Shown in pieces: positions 1 to 11,564 of a stretch of DNA of 64,000 nucleotides (its first letter is position 1; each line of letters begins with the position of its first letter). Made by a program: the position numbers and the translations under genes. The notes under the pieces are model-generated. The model was not told where the DNA came from. It saw only the letters and a program-made list of their open reading frames with translations, and did no database searches. Source of the stretch: Lingula anatina (Eukaryota > Brachiopoda > Lingulata > Lingulida > Lingulidae); NCBI RefSeq assembly GCF_001039355.2, contig NW_019775380.1, positions 723,282 to 787,281 of the forward strand, in the 5' to 3' direction.

Positions 1-444
1 TATGCTGTTTTAATTATTAACTATTATGTAATAGTGCATCAAAATTGGCCAAAACATTATTTGGTGCACTCTTTTCTGCATCTGAATGTCTGAATATTTG
101 TCAGCTTTGCTGCCTTGTTTCCTTTATTGTGTCTGTATATTTGTCAGCTTTGCTGTCTAGTTATGTCCATGTATGGTGGTGGTAATAAGGGGTTAGTTTG
201 TTATTCTCACATTGCTCACCATATAAAATCTCACTAAATGGTTTTCTCCAATTTTTCGCCTTTAAAATAACAACACCTTTCATAATGCCGTTCTTGGTGC
301 TGACATTCTGTAGGAAGAAGTAAATAAATATGTAACATCACCATAGCACGAATTGCTTTTTATTTTTAAATTAAATTAAATTTAAAAATGAAAATCAGAA
401 ATTTTCATGTAATCAAAACAGCTCAGGTACAAAGTATAAAATCC
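1..444. other. Noncoding stretch left of POLR2F
   Basis: This AT-rich sequence has no open frame with recognisable protein character on either strand. It lies downstream of the minus-strand POLR2F gene and probably contains intergenic DNA beyond its polyadenylation site. Confidence 0.5.
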
Positions 445-450
445 TTTATT
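445..450 (-). terminator. Candidate poly(A) signal of POLR2F
   Basis: TTTATT on the plus strand reads AATAAA on the minus strand, about 450 bases past the POLR2F stop codon. Another AATAAA lies further on at 359-364. Which one is used cannot be told from sequence. Confidence 0.4.
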
Positions 451-773
451 AAAAACATATAACATTGTCAACTGACATTCCTCAGTTTGCACAATCCTAC
501 AAAAATGTTTTCTCAAAACCAAGGAAAAATGAAATTACAAAAGGAGAGTTTCTGTTAAAATACAATAGGTCTTTCTTTCACATTACAAACATGTATCCAA
601 CTTTCATTGTAAATAAAGGGCTTATTGCAATGACACAAAAATGTACAATTTGTTTCTATATAGGTTACCACTCTACCAAGGATCAAAGTGGTAATATGTC
701 CAATAGCCCTAACTCCCCAATTGGCCACTGAGCAGTTCAGGGATAACTCAACCATCCCAAGATGACCACTTGG

Positions 774-774
<1 letters not shown>

Positions 775-816
<42 letters not shown>
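775..816. repeat. (TA)n microsatellite
   Basis: About 42 bases of uninterrupted TA dinucleotides lie in the presumed POLR2F 3'UTR. Confidence 0.95.
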
Positions 817-819
<3 letters not shown>

Positions 820-897
820 ACCTATGGCCTGTCAACTGTGAGAGGTTTGTACTCCAATGATCAGTATATACATTCTCCACCAACGGATTGACTTGTG

Positions 898-2057
898 TCA
901 TACATCATTAATAATAAGTTCATCGATGCTCCAGTCCTCAAAGTTTCCATCTGGTAAATATCGCCTAATAATAATTGGAATTTTTCGTGCTCTGAAATTC
1001 AGAATGTTCATTGCTTATACTATACATATTTGTTTGCATTACAACGTGGTGTCATGATAAAAATTTTTACATGGTTTTGTAGTCAGAATGTACAAACAGT
1101 AACATAAACATACCTTTTCCAGATATTACTGAAGTACCACACATCCAAATACACTGTGTCTATTTCCTTGTATACGAGCTCTAAGAAAATTTTACATAAA
1201 AATCTCTTTTCAGTTCTTAACAATATTAACTCTCAATATGCCAAGTATGACTTACTTCAGTTCCTTCATGGCAATGTGTAAAGGATCAGTTTCTCCCTCC
1301 AGTTCTACCATTACAGGGGCACACATGCTGATGAAAAGGAACAGACTTTGATTTAAGGGACATCTTCACTAAGTTTAGAACACTGAACCAATTAACAGTA
1401 TTTTTTTGTCCAAATCTCTAAGGAAGAATTACCGTACAGCCCATTTTTAAATAAAATTTTATAGATTTGCTTGCCTAAGTAAGAAGCAAAAGATTACAAT
1501 AACTTAAAAACTACTTACGCTATCTGTAGTGCCCTGGTGCCTAAAACTCTCGCTCTTTCATACTTTGTCATATAGGGTGTTGTCACTCTCTCCTTGGGTT
1601 CTACCTTCTGTCCTCCATCTGAAGCTGGTAACACATCCACCTGCTCGCCTTCATCCTAGAAATTTTTTACCTTTCTTTAAATCATTTCTAAATTTCTTTT
1701 TTTTTTCATTAAAGTGGAAAAATTTCATAAAATTTGAAATCATCGTTTTTGAAAATTTTTGGCCAGCACTAATCATGATAAATTTTGATTTTAAATAATG
1801 TCAATTTCAGTTGCTGTTTCATGTAGATTTCTGATTTTCTTTTAGTAAGGGGCAAATATGCAAAATAAAAAAGACCTGTACATTACATATGAAGATGACC
1901 TTGCAAAAAGATAATCCACATTCTACGCCAAACAGTTCTGACACAAGAATCTCCAGGTGAACAATCTATAACAATTTTTCTGGCAGCAAGATATTGTGAA
2001 GTACCAAAGTTCAGTTCTGTGTTAGACCAATCACATTTTAAAAACATATCAGTAGCC

Positions 2058-2096
<39 letters not shown>

Positions 2097-2838
2097 TTTT
2101 TTTTTCAAAATTTCACTTTCTTTCTCAGCTAGAATTAAACCTTTTACTTTCTGTTAGTAAGGGAAGGCAAATATTTCTTACATCAGCATTTTCTACTTCA
2201 TCAAGAGGCTCATCTTCTACCTCGTCCAGGTCATCATCGTCAAAACTGAAAAATGTTTATTTACGAAAACAATCAGATGGGTGCATAAGGAATAAAATAC
2301 AAAAAGGTTATAATAATTCAAATTTGGTTTGATTTTGATCTATTACGCAATCAAATAATGATATGCAATGAAAAGCTGTTGAAATAGGCTTTTTATTGAT
2401 CTGGAAAATGTTGGTATATCTTGGTCCGTTCAGATGATAACCACGTTTCCACCCCCTCTCTACATCCTTAAAATACTGAACCGCTTTTTATCTTTGTGTG
2501 TGTGTGTGTGTGTGTGTGACACTGTGTGTGTGGGCGCACGCTATGGTAGACAAGTAGTCGTAAGTCGTTTTGTGTGTTTTTTAAGGTTTATTTACCAGGT
2601 TTATTAACTTATCAACGCGACAGTTGAGTCTGAGGTACTGGTAGTCTTGTGCGACAACGGGAATACGGTATTGTCCATGTCCGTTTAAAATTCTGAGCAG
2701 AATACACATATAATCAAAATGGTCAGAATTATATCACGCACACAATGCATGTTTTTTAAGTTATAATCAAAGCCAAACGGTTTTAATTTTTTTATTAAAA
2801 GCCACTTACTTCTCAACATCGTGGTCCTCATCCGCCAT
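898..2838 (-). CDS. POLR2F: RNA polymerases I, II and III common subunit RPB6 (POLR2F)
   Basis: This is the small subunit shared by nuclear RNA polymerases I, II and III; it helps hold the clamp and the largest subunit together. Five exons on the minus strand join in frame: 2838-2810, 2245-2182, 1655-1519, 1327-1256 and 991-898, each with GT donor and AG acceptor. They encode 131 residues, against 127 in human. The protein starts MADEDHD and has an Asp/Glu-rich N-terminal tail as the family does. It then shows the family signature [15 protein letters not shown], then [16 protein letters not shown], and near the end [12 protein letters not shown] followed by EDW. It ends IINDV. All exon phases agree and nothing is broken. 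It shares a short upstream region with the oxygenase gene on the other strand. Confidence 0.97.
2058..2096. repeat. (AAT)n microsatellite
   Basis: About 13 AAT units lie inside POLR2F intron 2, next to a T-run. Confidence 0.95.
2495..2518. repeat. (TG)n microsatellite
   Basis: Twelve TG units lie inside POLR2F intron 1. Confidence 0.9.
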
Positions 2839-3054
2839 GTTGATAGCCGGTTGTGCCCTTCGTCATCACATTTGTGGACACAAGTTAAAAGCTAGTTCTG
2901 TTTCATTTTCTGAATATTCTGAATATTCACCAAAATATCAAGACAAAGCATGTGTATTTGCACCTAACATATATTTGAATAACGTGTAAAAAAGGCAATT
3001 TTCATGCTTTAAATATATTTAACCAGTTTTGATGACGTAGCAATTTTTGCAGAA
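2839..3054. promoter_or_regulatory. Shared upstream region of two divergent genes
   Basis: The POLR2F start codon (minus, 2838-2836) and the oxygenase start codon (plus, 3055-3057) are separated by 216 bases, so both 5'UTRs and core promoters must lie here or overlap. I see no TATA box in a convincing position for either gene. That fits the initiator-type bidirectional promoters common between housekeeping genes, but the promoter role is inferred from spacing. Confidence 0.6.
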
Positions 3055-6000
3055 ATGGCGCTGCCTTGTTGCAGTAACAACGTGCACATCGAGAGAACAA
3101 AAAATGTGTCAAAAGCAGAATTTGAGGACAAATATCTCAGTAAAGGTTTGTTTTGTCGTATATTCAATGACGGATGACGAAGCAGTATCTTGGTTATTCT
3201 TAACGAGGCATGATCGTTAGAGAGCCCCTGAAACCCAAACTGCTACTACTAAATATTTCCCCGTCGTCTGCTAGAATGCATTTCACCTGCCTTGCCAATT
3301 AAGTAGTGTCTATGTACAATCGTTCTAAGCGATGCTTTCTCGCGCTTACTGCGATTCACTTCAATTATTTATTTAAGCACAACTTAGTAAATATTGACAC
3401 ATTCATTCACATTCTTTTTATAAGTATTTCGCAACATCTACTAGTACTACCGTTCATTATTTAATGGTAATGGTATAATTTATACATGCAGTAAGAGTAT
3501 CATCATGACATGCAGTCCGTCACGTACTCCGTACTTCGTCTTTACTGCATATAGACGTTTTGAGCAGGTGAAGGTGGCATACCTTAAAAAAAGGCAGGGT
3601 TTTTGTTTTTAAATGGGCATCAAATGTTAGTAAGAGTTGAAAATGTTTGCTACCATTGGAATTGCCCATTAATTTGTTCTTTATACTGTTCCAGATACAT
3701 GTGTTAATCATATGCGTTCCTGGATTTTTATTGCAAATAAAATCTAAAAGAAAAAACAATTATTGCAGCGCAATTAACTTCTTTAGTGGTTCCTAGAATC
3801 GCCCAAGGGATGGCGTTAATTGTTAAATCTCACATTTCCATGAAGACAAAGGCAATAATTTAAAGCTTAATTAAACACTGCTTTTTTTTATTTCTCAATT
3901 CAACGAATTGAGCAGCACTTTAAGAAAAGTGGATCATTTTTCAACTACTCAGTGATGGTTATTTCTAAATTCATTAACAGTTTTTTAATATGTTTAGAAA
4001 TACAAATTGAAAATGTTCTGCTTTTCATTCTTGTAAATGCCCAGGCATACTAGTGCCTATTAAGGCAGATATGCCTATTTTGGCATGGCAAATAAATCCA
4101 AAACACAGGGATGTGATTTTTCCGACAGATTTCTGACTTATTGGGAGCCAAAAATATCATTTAAAGCTTATGGTTTCATTTTCAAGGTGTTCCTGTGATA
4201 ATTGAGGAAGCCACTGATCATTGGCTGGCTAGAAAGTGGACATTAGACTCACTTTGTGAGAAAGTTGGTGATAATGAAATAATTGTCAGAGGACAAACTA
4301 ATGAGGATGCTTACAGGGTATGTATGTGTGTGTGTGTGTGCATGTTTGTGCATGCATGTGTGCACACAGCTGTTGGGTTTGACAAGTTACAATTAAACCA
4401 TGCAATTTAAGATTATTCATGTAAGGATTTTAAAAATAGATTGCATCAGAAGATTGCATAGATCTACATTATCTTAATGGTTGTTTAACACTTTAAGTGT
4501 TGGAATAATTTATGAGATCATCTTAAATTTTTTACAGACTGGCAGGAATTATGTTATAAGGAAAACAACCTTTAATGATTATGTCAGTGATCTAAAAGCA
4601 GAAAATGCAAGAGCACGAAGCTCCTATATGGCAGTGCAGAATCTCAAGCAGACTTTTCCACAGATTGAGGTACTGGTACGTGTATATGTTAAAGGCCCGG
4701 ACCAAAACTTGCCCATTATGCTGTTAACAATGCAAAGACACCACAAAGATTGGGCCCAGCCAGGGCGTAATTAACATGGGGTCTGGGCTTTTTATACATA
4801 GGACTAGATTTGGTCCGGTCCTTTGACATATATACAAAATAAAAACATTAATATCCATTACACATTCTTTATGTACGTAATATAATTTTATGTATAACCC
4901 ATCGCCCATCCTTTTTGACATGTTCAATCAATTTATTTCTGTATTTTTTGAAATTGCCTATCAGTGTTATCGCTTTATATGTCATGTCATGTCATGTCAT
5001 GTCATGTTATATTATATAGCAATTGGAGTTAATATGCACATCCATTCTTTAAGGCTGATGTTCCATTGCCAGATTATGTGGGAAAACTTCACCTTGGCCC
5101 CTATATGTGGGTAGCACTGAAAGGACACTATGGTACGTAGGTATTTATTGTATGAGATGCATGGGTACATGTATTTTTGTGAAGGTCTTAGATTAACATC
5201 TCTCTCTCTCTCCCTCTCTCTCATTTAAAGGACATTTTGGGAAAAAAGTAACAAGTATAAGTTAAATAAAAATCAAATTTGCTGTAAGTTGTGTATGATC
5301 TTACCGGTAGGTGGATAAAAAGAAGTCGTGCAATTATGACTATGTTTAACCTGAAACTTATCAACAAAATATCATTTCAAAAGGTTGTTAGATTAGATTT
5401 AGATGAAGTGAACCTTCACATTTCAGAGTTCTGCCATATAGATCCTGATGACAATTTCCTGGTTATGATACAAGGGAGAAAACAAGTGCGTTTATTTGGC
5501 TGTGATCTTAGACCAATGTACCCCAACCCTAAGGGATCCAAGGGGAAAACCATACAGGCACAAGTCAACTGTGATAACCCTGCTTTAGAAAGGTTCCCAG
5601 AGTTCAGGAATGCCACATGTTATCATTGTGTCCTTGACCCTGGGGATATGTAAGTGAATTGGGGGTTTTATGAGTAGCTTAATTACATTTGATTTCTCAT
5701 TTAACAATAAAGCAGTTGCAATAGAATTTTTTTCTTTTTTCTTTTCTTTTTTTTTTTTTAAGGAAAACTGTGATTTAAGAATAATTTAAAAGAAATTGAT
5801 TAACACTCCCTTAATATGTCTGGCAATGTTTTACATTCTGAAGATTTTTCTCTGTAGTTGATAGAGTTTAAACAGAACAAAAGTTGAAAAGATTTCATTT
5901 GCTTGTCGTCATTTTTACAGGTTGTTCATACCAGCCTTTTGGTGGCACCAAGTGACATCTTTGGACACATCAATCTCAGTCAACATTTTCTTTGGAGATG

Positions 6001-6094
6001 CTGGAGACAACAAGTACTTTTCTAAAATATTGGTAAGTACACCAAGTATCTTTTTTATTGAAAACCATGTGCATATTTCTGAAGGGCTTTTATA

Positions 6095-6154
<60 letters not shown>

Positions 6155-6723
6155 ACAATATCTGCGTGTGTGCTTGTGTGTGCATGCAAGGATAGAAATA
6201 GAAAAAACTATTCAATTCATTGTTGGGTTGTATATTGAATCTTCATTATTACAGTCTTCCTCCCAGTGGCCAGCTTTTTCCTACTGGTTCCTGAACATCA
6301 TAGAACAGAACCGCAATCATGCCTCGTTCCCTCGCATCTTAGCTCGCCTCCCTGAAGTGCTGCACCATTTCTTTCTGAAGCAATGGCATGAAATCATTAC
6401 ACCAGACCAGATACAGATCTTAGTACAACTAGTGCTAGATTACCTCTGCCTAGACAGCTTACCTACTGTGGAAGACAGGTTTGTCACTGATAAATAAGGC
6501 TTCTCGTTGCTTTACAAAGACAAGCTACAAGTTTAAAAATTGAGTAAAATTTTAAAAATCAGCATTGGAATTGTATATATATATTCATGTCTGTAAATAA
6601 ATTTAATATAAAAATTCTCTCTTTTTATAGCAAAAGATAACACACAAATATTGCAGATAATTACATTTTTACAGATCAAAGTATCCTCCACCACTTAAAA
6701 TTAGAGGTCTTATGTGGAGGTGA
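3055..6723 (+). CDS. JmjC/cupin-type Fe(II)/2-oxoglutarate oxygenase, TYW5-like
   Basis: Eight exons join in frame to 348 codons: 3055-3145, 4187-4317, 4538-4675, 5054-5132, 5427-5649, 5921-6032, 6255-6478 and 6675-6723. The iron-binding triad of the JmjC fold is visible as His150-x-Asp152 (HIDPDDN, first bases of exon 5) and His230 (FWWHQV, exon 6). The stretch from DNPALERFP through GDMLFIPAFWWH resembles the tRNA wybutosine hydroxylase TYW5 and the related HIF1AN/JMJD families. The expected activity is hydroxylation of an RNA base or a protein side chain; the substrate is not decidable here. A C-terminal helical segment of about 90 residues follows the fold, as in relatives that dimerise. 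The exon 3 donor could instead be six bases earlier (4669/4670), which would remove two residues. Confidence 0.88.
4693..4819. mobile_element. Small inverted-repeat element in an intron
   Basis: In intron 3 of the oxygenase gene, GGCCCGGACCAAAA near 4693 is mirrored by TTTGGTCCGGTCC near 4810, and GGGCCCAG by CTGGGC nearer the centre. The arms are imperfect and total about 125 bases, a size and shape typical of a short MITE. No target-site duplication was established. Confidence 0.4.
6090..6151. repeat. (TA)n microsatellite
   Basis: About 60 bases of TA repeat lie in intron 6 of the oxygenase gene, with one TG interruption near the start. Confidence 0.95.
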
Positions 6724-9277
6724 AAGTGTACCCAGTATATTCTCTGACAAGTCTGGTCCTTGGAAAGAAAACACTGCTGCTGCTCCAGATGGATGTACAT
6801 GTAGCTGAGGAAGACATGGCATCAGTGCTTAGTGCAAAGCAGTTGTGTACAGGTCACATCCAATAGGTTGAGGCTACTAAATGGATGTGGGAGGAAAAAC
6901 ACCCATCACAACTCCAGAGCTTGGTCTTTAACTAGTTAAGATCCTAGACATGCTTGACTGGCAGCATCTTACAATAAGGGACTGCTTTGGGTAGACTTTG
7001 GATGTATTTCAGTGAAACTTTTCTGTGATATCAGTTATGACTTAAAGGTAATAGCAGTGCAAGTGACCAAAATGTTTATGGTTAAAATGTGTGGATTGAA
7101 GAAAGTTATGGAGACATTAAGGCTCTATTCCCATAGATTTTAGATCGATCTATCCCCTTGGGGAGTCTCACTAGATTACTTTCAGATAATCCGACTTAAA
7201 TGTCCGTCCCGCCTACTACAAGCTGTAAGAGGGTAATTAACTTTCGTGTCCGCCCGGCTGACAGCTATTTAGCGTGAACCCCCAGGGAGTTAGGTCGATC
7301 TAAAGTAGGTCAATCTAATCTATGGAAATGGGGTGTAAGTCATTTTTTAATGTTTATATTCAGAGAAAATTTTAAGCAAGTAAATAACTTGACCAATAAC
7401 AAGTGGCAAAAATAATTGAAGGCACAGATGTGGATAAGTTAAAGGGATGACATAATTTTCTGTGCATTTTGACCATTCTAGAGATTAATCAGGGATATCA
7501 ATCAGGTATTGATATTACTGGTATTTAACACACTGCTGTAATGGACTTTATAATAGGCCATAATGTAGACTTGAAAAGAAAAGAAAATTACCAAAATTTA
7601 TACCAAACCCCTAGAGTGATGAAATATGTTTGATAACACCTGCAAATTAACATTTTAGTTATTTTTTTGGCCTCAGAAAGTGACATCCCTTCCCCTTTAG
7701 ATTATGTAGTGATATTCAATCACAAAGTTTATTTCAGTACTAAGTAATGCTTGTTAAAATGCATTTTCTTTAGCCCATATATTTTACAGTGGACTTACTG
7801 ATGTTTAAAGTTAATGGTAAATGAACTGGTAACAAAGATTATGAAATGTGATTTGACCTTAAGGGACACACAATTTATTATTTTTTAAAAACTTGGTCTA
7901 AATTCATTGTTAAAATACCTGTACTAAGGAATGAAAAAGAACAAAATGAAGCATGTAGAAATTGTTGTTAGTCAGATAATGCTTTCCTTAAAATATTTTA
8001 AGCACATCTCTTAAATAATTATGCTAGGAACTATTTTTATGTGTGTGTGAATTTGAACTCAGTAATAAATTATTTTATTGTTTTTGTTATTTTATTTGTT
8101 TTAATTTGGCATTATGGGGACGAATTGGTCATTTGAAAGCAGTTATAAATTAATTCCATCAGAATGATCTCTCATCTCTGATTCTTTCAGAAAAAAAAAC
8201 AATTAGACAAAAAATTAGACAAAAAAAAACAAAAAAAAAAAAAAGAAAAAAAACCCATAAAAGCAACCGGGAGGAGCACATGCTTCCTGTGTACTGATGG
8301 ATGGGGACGCTTTCTCAAGTGAAATGTTTTGTAAAAGAGGGCTCGATTTCCCTCTTTGCAACCAATTACAGATAGGAATAGATATCCGAGGAGACGAGAA
8401 GGAGAGGGGATTGGGAGAGACGGAGACGAGGAGAACGGGGAGGAGAGAGGGAGCACGAAGACGGACGTAGCTTCGTAGAGCTAGGAGTTGGAGACTTCAC
8501 TTAGAATGTGTAGATACCGAGCGTCGGCGAATAAATCGTTTAACTGGTCATTATGTGGACTTGGGTTTTCTTTGCGCGACCTAACGTAAATCTGACACGC
8601 ATTGACATGATTTATCACTGTGCGATATCATTATATATTACAATATGTACAGTTTTGATAGTGTGTTACATCTAGAGAATATTATCGCATTCTAATATTT
8701 ACCGTTGCTAGTTGCTATTTACACAAAGTTCCAGCGTTATTTTAAATCCTTTTAGCAGAAAATAAGAATTTCATATATGTAACTGCCAGATGGATGGATG
8801 GCAACATGTCCACATAATTGTAAATAGGCTTATTCATTTTTCACAAGTCAAAAGTTATTATTGAAACAAATGATTAGGCTTTAATTTAGTCTAGGGACAT
8901 TTTTCAACAGTTTGTCCGTTGTTTAAATGTTTCTTAGCAACAGTAAATTGCTGACAGAGGAAAAAATCGGCATATTAGCATTTGGGCAGGAGAAAATGCA
9001 AAAATCCTACGTAATTGAGTATAGGCTAAGTAAGTCCACTGGTTTCCGCGAATTGTGGGAAAACGACAGATTTAAGTACTTTTGGATTAATATTTTGAAG
9101 TCATTAAGAGAACGTCTCTTCAAGAACGGTTCCTAAGTAGCTTCCTCGCTGCCCTCATATTGATTCTTCTTTCTAATCAATGGGATTACAAGCAAAGCGT
9201 TAAAAGCAAGAATCTATTTGTTTTCCCACCTGTGTGATTTCCCAACCTTTCAAACGTCAAGTGTTCATGACAAATAG
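6724..9277. other. Noncoding stretch: oxygenase 3'UTR and intergenic DNA
   Basis: No coding exon was found. It begins with the 3'UTR of the oxygenase gene. It contains one palindromic MITE (7117-7339) and an oligo-A/purine-rich block at 8190-8465. Several AATAAA words lie near 8062-8068 and 8529, any of which could end the oxygenase transcript. Confidence 0.5.
7117..7339. mobile_element. Palindromic MITE, family copy 1
   Basis: The left arm TTCCCATAG plus ATCGATCTA is mirrored by the right arm with CTATGGAAAT. The middle holds GGGTAATTAAC, shared with other copies near 25.6, 37.6, 41.3 and 47.0 kb. It has no coding capacity. Family membership rests on these shared arms and core. Confidence 0.65.
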
Positions 9278-9286
9278 TATAAAAGG
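9278..9286 (+). promoter_or_regulatory. TATA box of a candidate promoter
   Basis: TATAAAAGG is a close match to the metazoan TATA consensus. It lies about 115 bases before a perfect GTAAGT donor at 9402, so it could drive a noncoding first exon of about 9308-9401. The next downstream gene on this strand is the nuclear receptor at 13.7 kb, making it a plausible but unproven distal promoter for that gene. Confidence 0.4.
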
Positions 9287-9307
9287 ATAACTCGGTGGAA
9301 CAACGGC

Positions 9308-9401
9308 GGACACGTGGCTTTTTGGCGCGATCTTTGCCGAGCAAGACTGTTTTCCAGACGCAGTTAAAGCCAGCAGAAGATAAAACGCGGTAAGGAAAGA
9401 T
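9308..9401 (+). other. Candidate 5' noncoding exon
   Basis: This stretch is less AT-rich than its surroundings, follows a TATA box by about 22 bases and ends at GTAAGT (9402). An alternative donor GTAAGG is at 9390. It has no useful coding frame. Linking it to the nuclear receptor gene is inference from strand and distance. Confidence 0.3.
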
Positions 9402-11035
9402 GTAAGTTCATAATTGTATCATTCTGTAATTCATTTAATTTCACGACTTATGTGCAATAGTTAATCATATGGTAAAATCTTTTGTAAGAGCGGCCTGTGA
9501 TGTTTTCATAGTTTATTGAAATGTTAAATGTGTAATATAATAATAAATCTATAGCTGTAGTTTCATTTTTTTTTCATATTTTTATGATTGTTTTTTGTTG
9601 ACAGTTATTGATACAATAGAAGTAAAATATCATTGCTACTGTCCAAATCTAAAAAACTAATTGCTTAATCTGAGAGTCGATTTTAATGTTTTTGGTTTAA
9701 CAAAAAATTCCTGTTCGATTGATAGATTGCGATAGGGATGCGCGCCAAGTCTTTAAGCCAACATAAAATTTAATTGGGGTGATTTTGGATGGATTTATTG
9801 ATGTATTTCTTTGGTTTTACTTTTTGCACAAACATTGGACAAAAGCGATGCTGAAAATTGATATTTTGGAAAATGTTCGAACCGACTGCACCATCATGTC
9901 TGTATGTAATATCTGATAACGCAAATCCACGCGGCATACGCAAAGTCACGTAACACACACAGTTATTCAGTCTTTTTTCAGTTTTCGACCGATGGAATAA
10001 AGAAACCAGTTGTGTTTCATAAGCTTATAGCATCTAAAATTGGACAGCCGTGTAATATCTAGGTTTGTTACATGAAAATTACGAAATGGGTGCAGTTTTG
10101 ACTTTTTTTTTTTAAAGCTTTCAGTTTCAGCGGAGTGATCTTTCTTGTCTGTTAAATTATCGTACTGCTTTAGACAAATGTCTTAAGACTATATCAACAT
10201 GAACATTTCAAAATAGAACTTTTTGAATAAGTGTAACATAAAAAAAAAACAATCGAAAGTTTGCAAAAATATAATATTTCAATAACTAACAAATCTTACG
10301 GCAAAACCTAACATTCAGTTCGATTTTTCCCTTTCCTTCACATTTTAAGCAGCATCTCTCCCCTCCTTCTAAAAAGCCTTCCTTACGGCTACGCAAGAAA
10401 TATCTGATAAACTTTACTCAACAATCGCTGGTCACAGCCCACCGGGCTCAAGTCAGCGACAAAGCCTTTGCAAGCTTTGATTTTTGTGCGTGATGGAATG
10501 GCAAACAGTAGGCTATGCACGCCGTGTAAAGTTGTGTAAATTTATTCAATAATTTTCGTCTTACCGATCAGCCTACACCGCTCTAAAAGTTCCCTGGAGT
10601 AATTTTCGTCAAATGTGCCTGGTGGAAACAGTGGTTGTTGAATAACAGTGGTTTGACTGTTAAAAAGACAATGCTTTTGGATGTTATTAACTTTTTGCGT
10701 TGTTCATAGAAATGGCAAAAAAAGTAAAGCTTTTATCTCTCTGCGGATCTAATGTTGTATGACCACGTTTTCCTTTGATTAAGAAAAGAGACGAGAAACT
10801 GACATTGTCTTCTGGTTTATCTCGAGTGGCGTATCCTTACGGGCGATTAATTGACAATAATCTTTGACATTTCAAAGCATATTAATTGTGTTTACTTTCT
10901 AATTCATTTGATCATTCTCACGTTTTATCGCTTAACGATAGCTTTCAAGACGCATGACTGTTGAACAAACGTAGGTTCAACATACCACTTCCCGTCGCTC
11001 TGAGGAGCACAAACTAGTTGGCGCGTGTAAAGCTT

Positions 11036-11299
11036 ATCTATTTTTGTCCCCATAGAATTGCTTCCTTCGACTTTTTTATGGCTGTTTTGACACCAGGAAA
11101 CGAATTAATCAGACTTTTCATGGCCCTTTCACGAGACTCATGTTCAAATGGTTTCACACAATGCTTATTAGGAGGTTGACGTGAACAGTCAGGAAAGTCA
11201 ACGGCGACTAGATAAACGGTCTAATAATTCACTTGACAAAGTTAACATGGTACACGGTGCAAAATGACAACGGTATGAGATTTGCCGGAGGATCTGCTT
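11036..11299 (+). repeat. 264-bp direct copy, left of gap
   Basis: This block is repeated without visible change at 11301-11564, with exactly one N (11300) between. Perfect identity with a gap at the junction points to two contig ends that overlap but were not merged, so it is probably an assembly artefact. Confidence 0.85.
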
Positions 11300-11300
11300 N
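11300..11300. other. Assembly gap (single N)
   Basis: The single N separates two identical 264-bp blocks. Confidence 0.95.
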
Positions 11301-11564
11301 ATCTATTTTTGTCCCCATAGAATTGCTTCCTTCGACTTTTTTATGGCTGTTTTGACACCAGGAAACGAATTAATCAGACTTTTCATGGCCCTTTCACGAG
11401 ACTCATGTTCAAATGGTTTCACACAATGCTTATTAGGAGGTTGACGTGAACAGTCAGGAAAGTCAACGGCGACTAGATAAACGGTCTAATAATTCACTTG
11501 ACAAAGTTAACATGGTACACGGTGCAAAATGACAACGGTATGAGATTTGCCGGAGGATCTGCTT
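11301..11564 (+). repeat. 264-bp direct copy, right of gap
   Basis: This is the second copy of the block at 11036-11299, starting immediately after the N. Confidence 0.85.
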
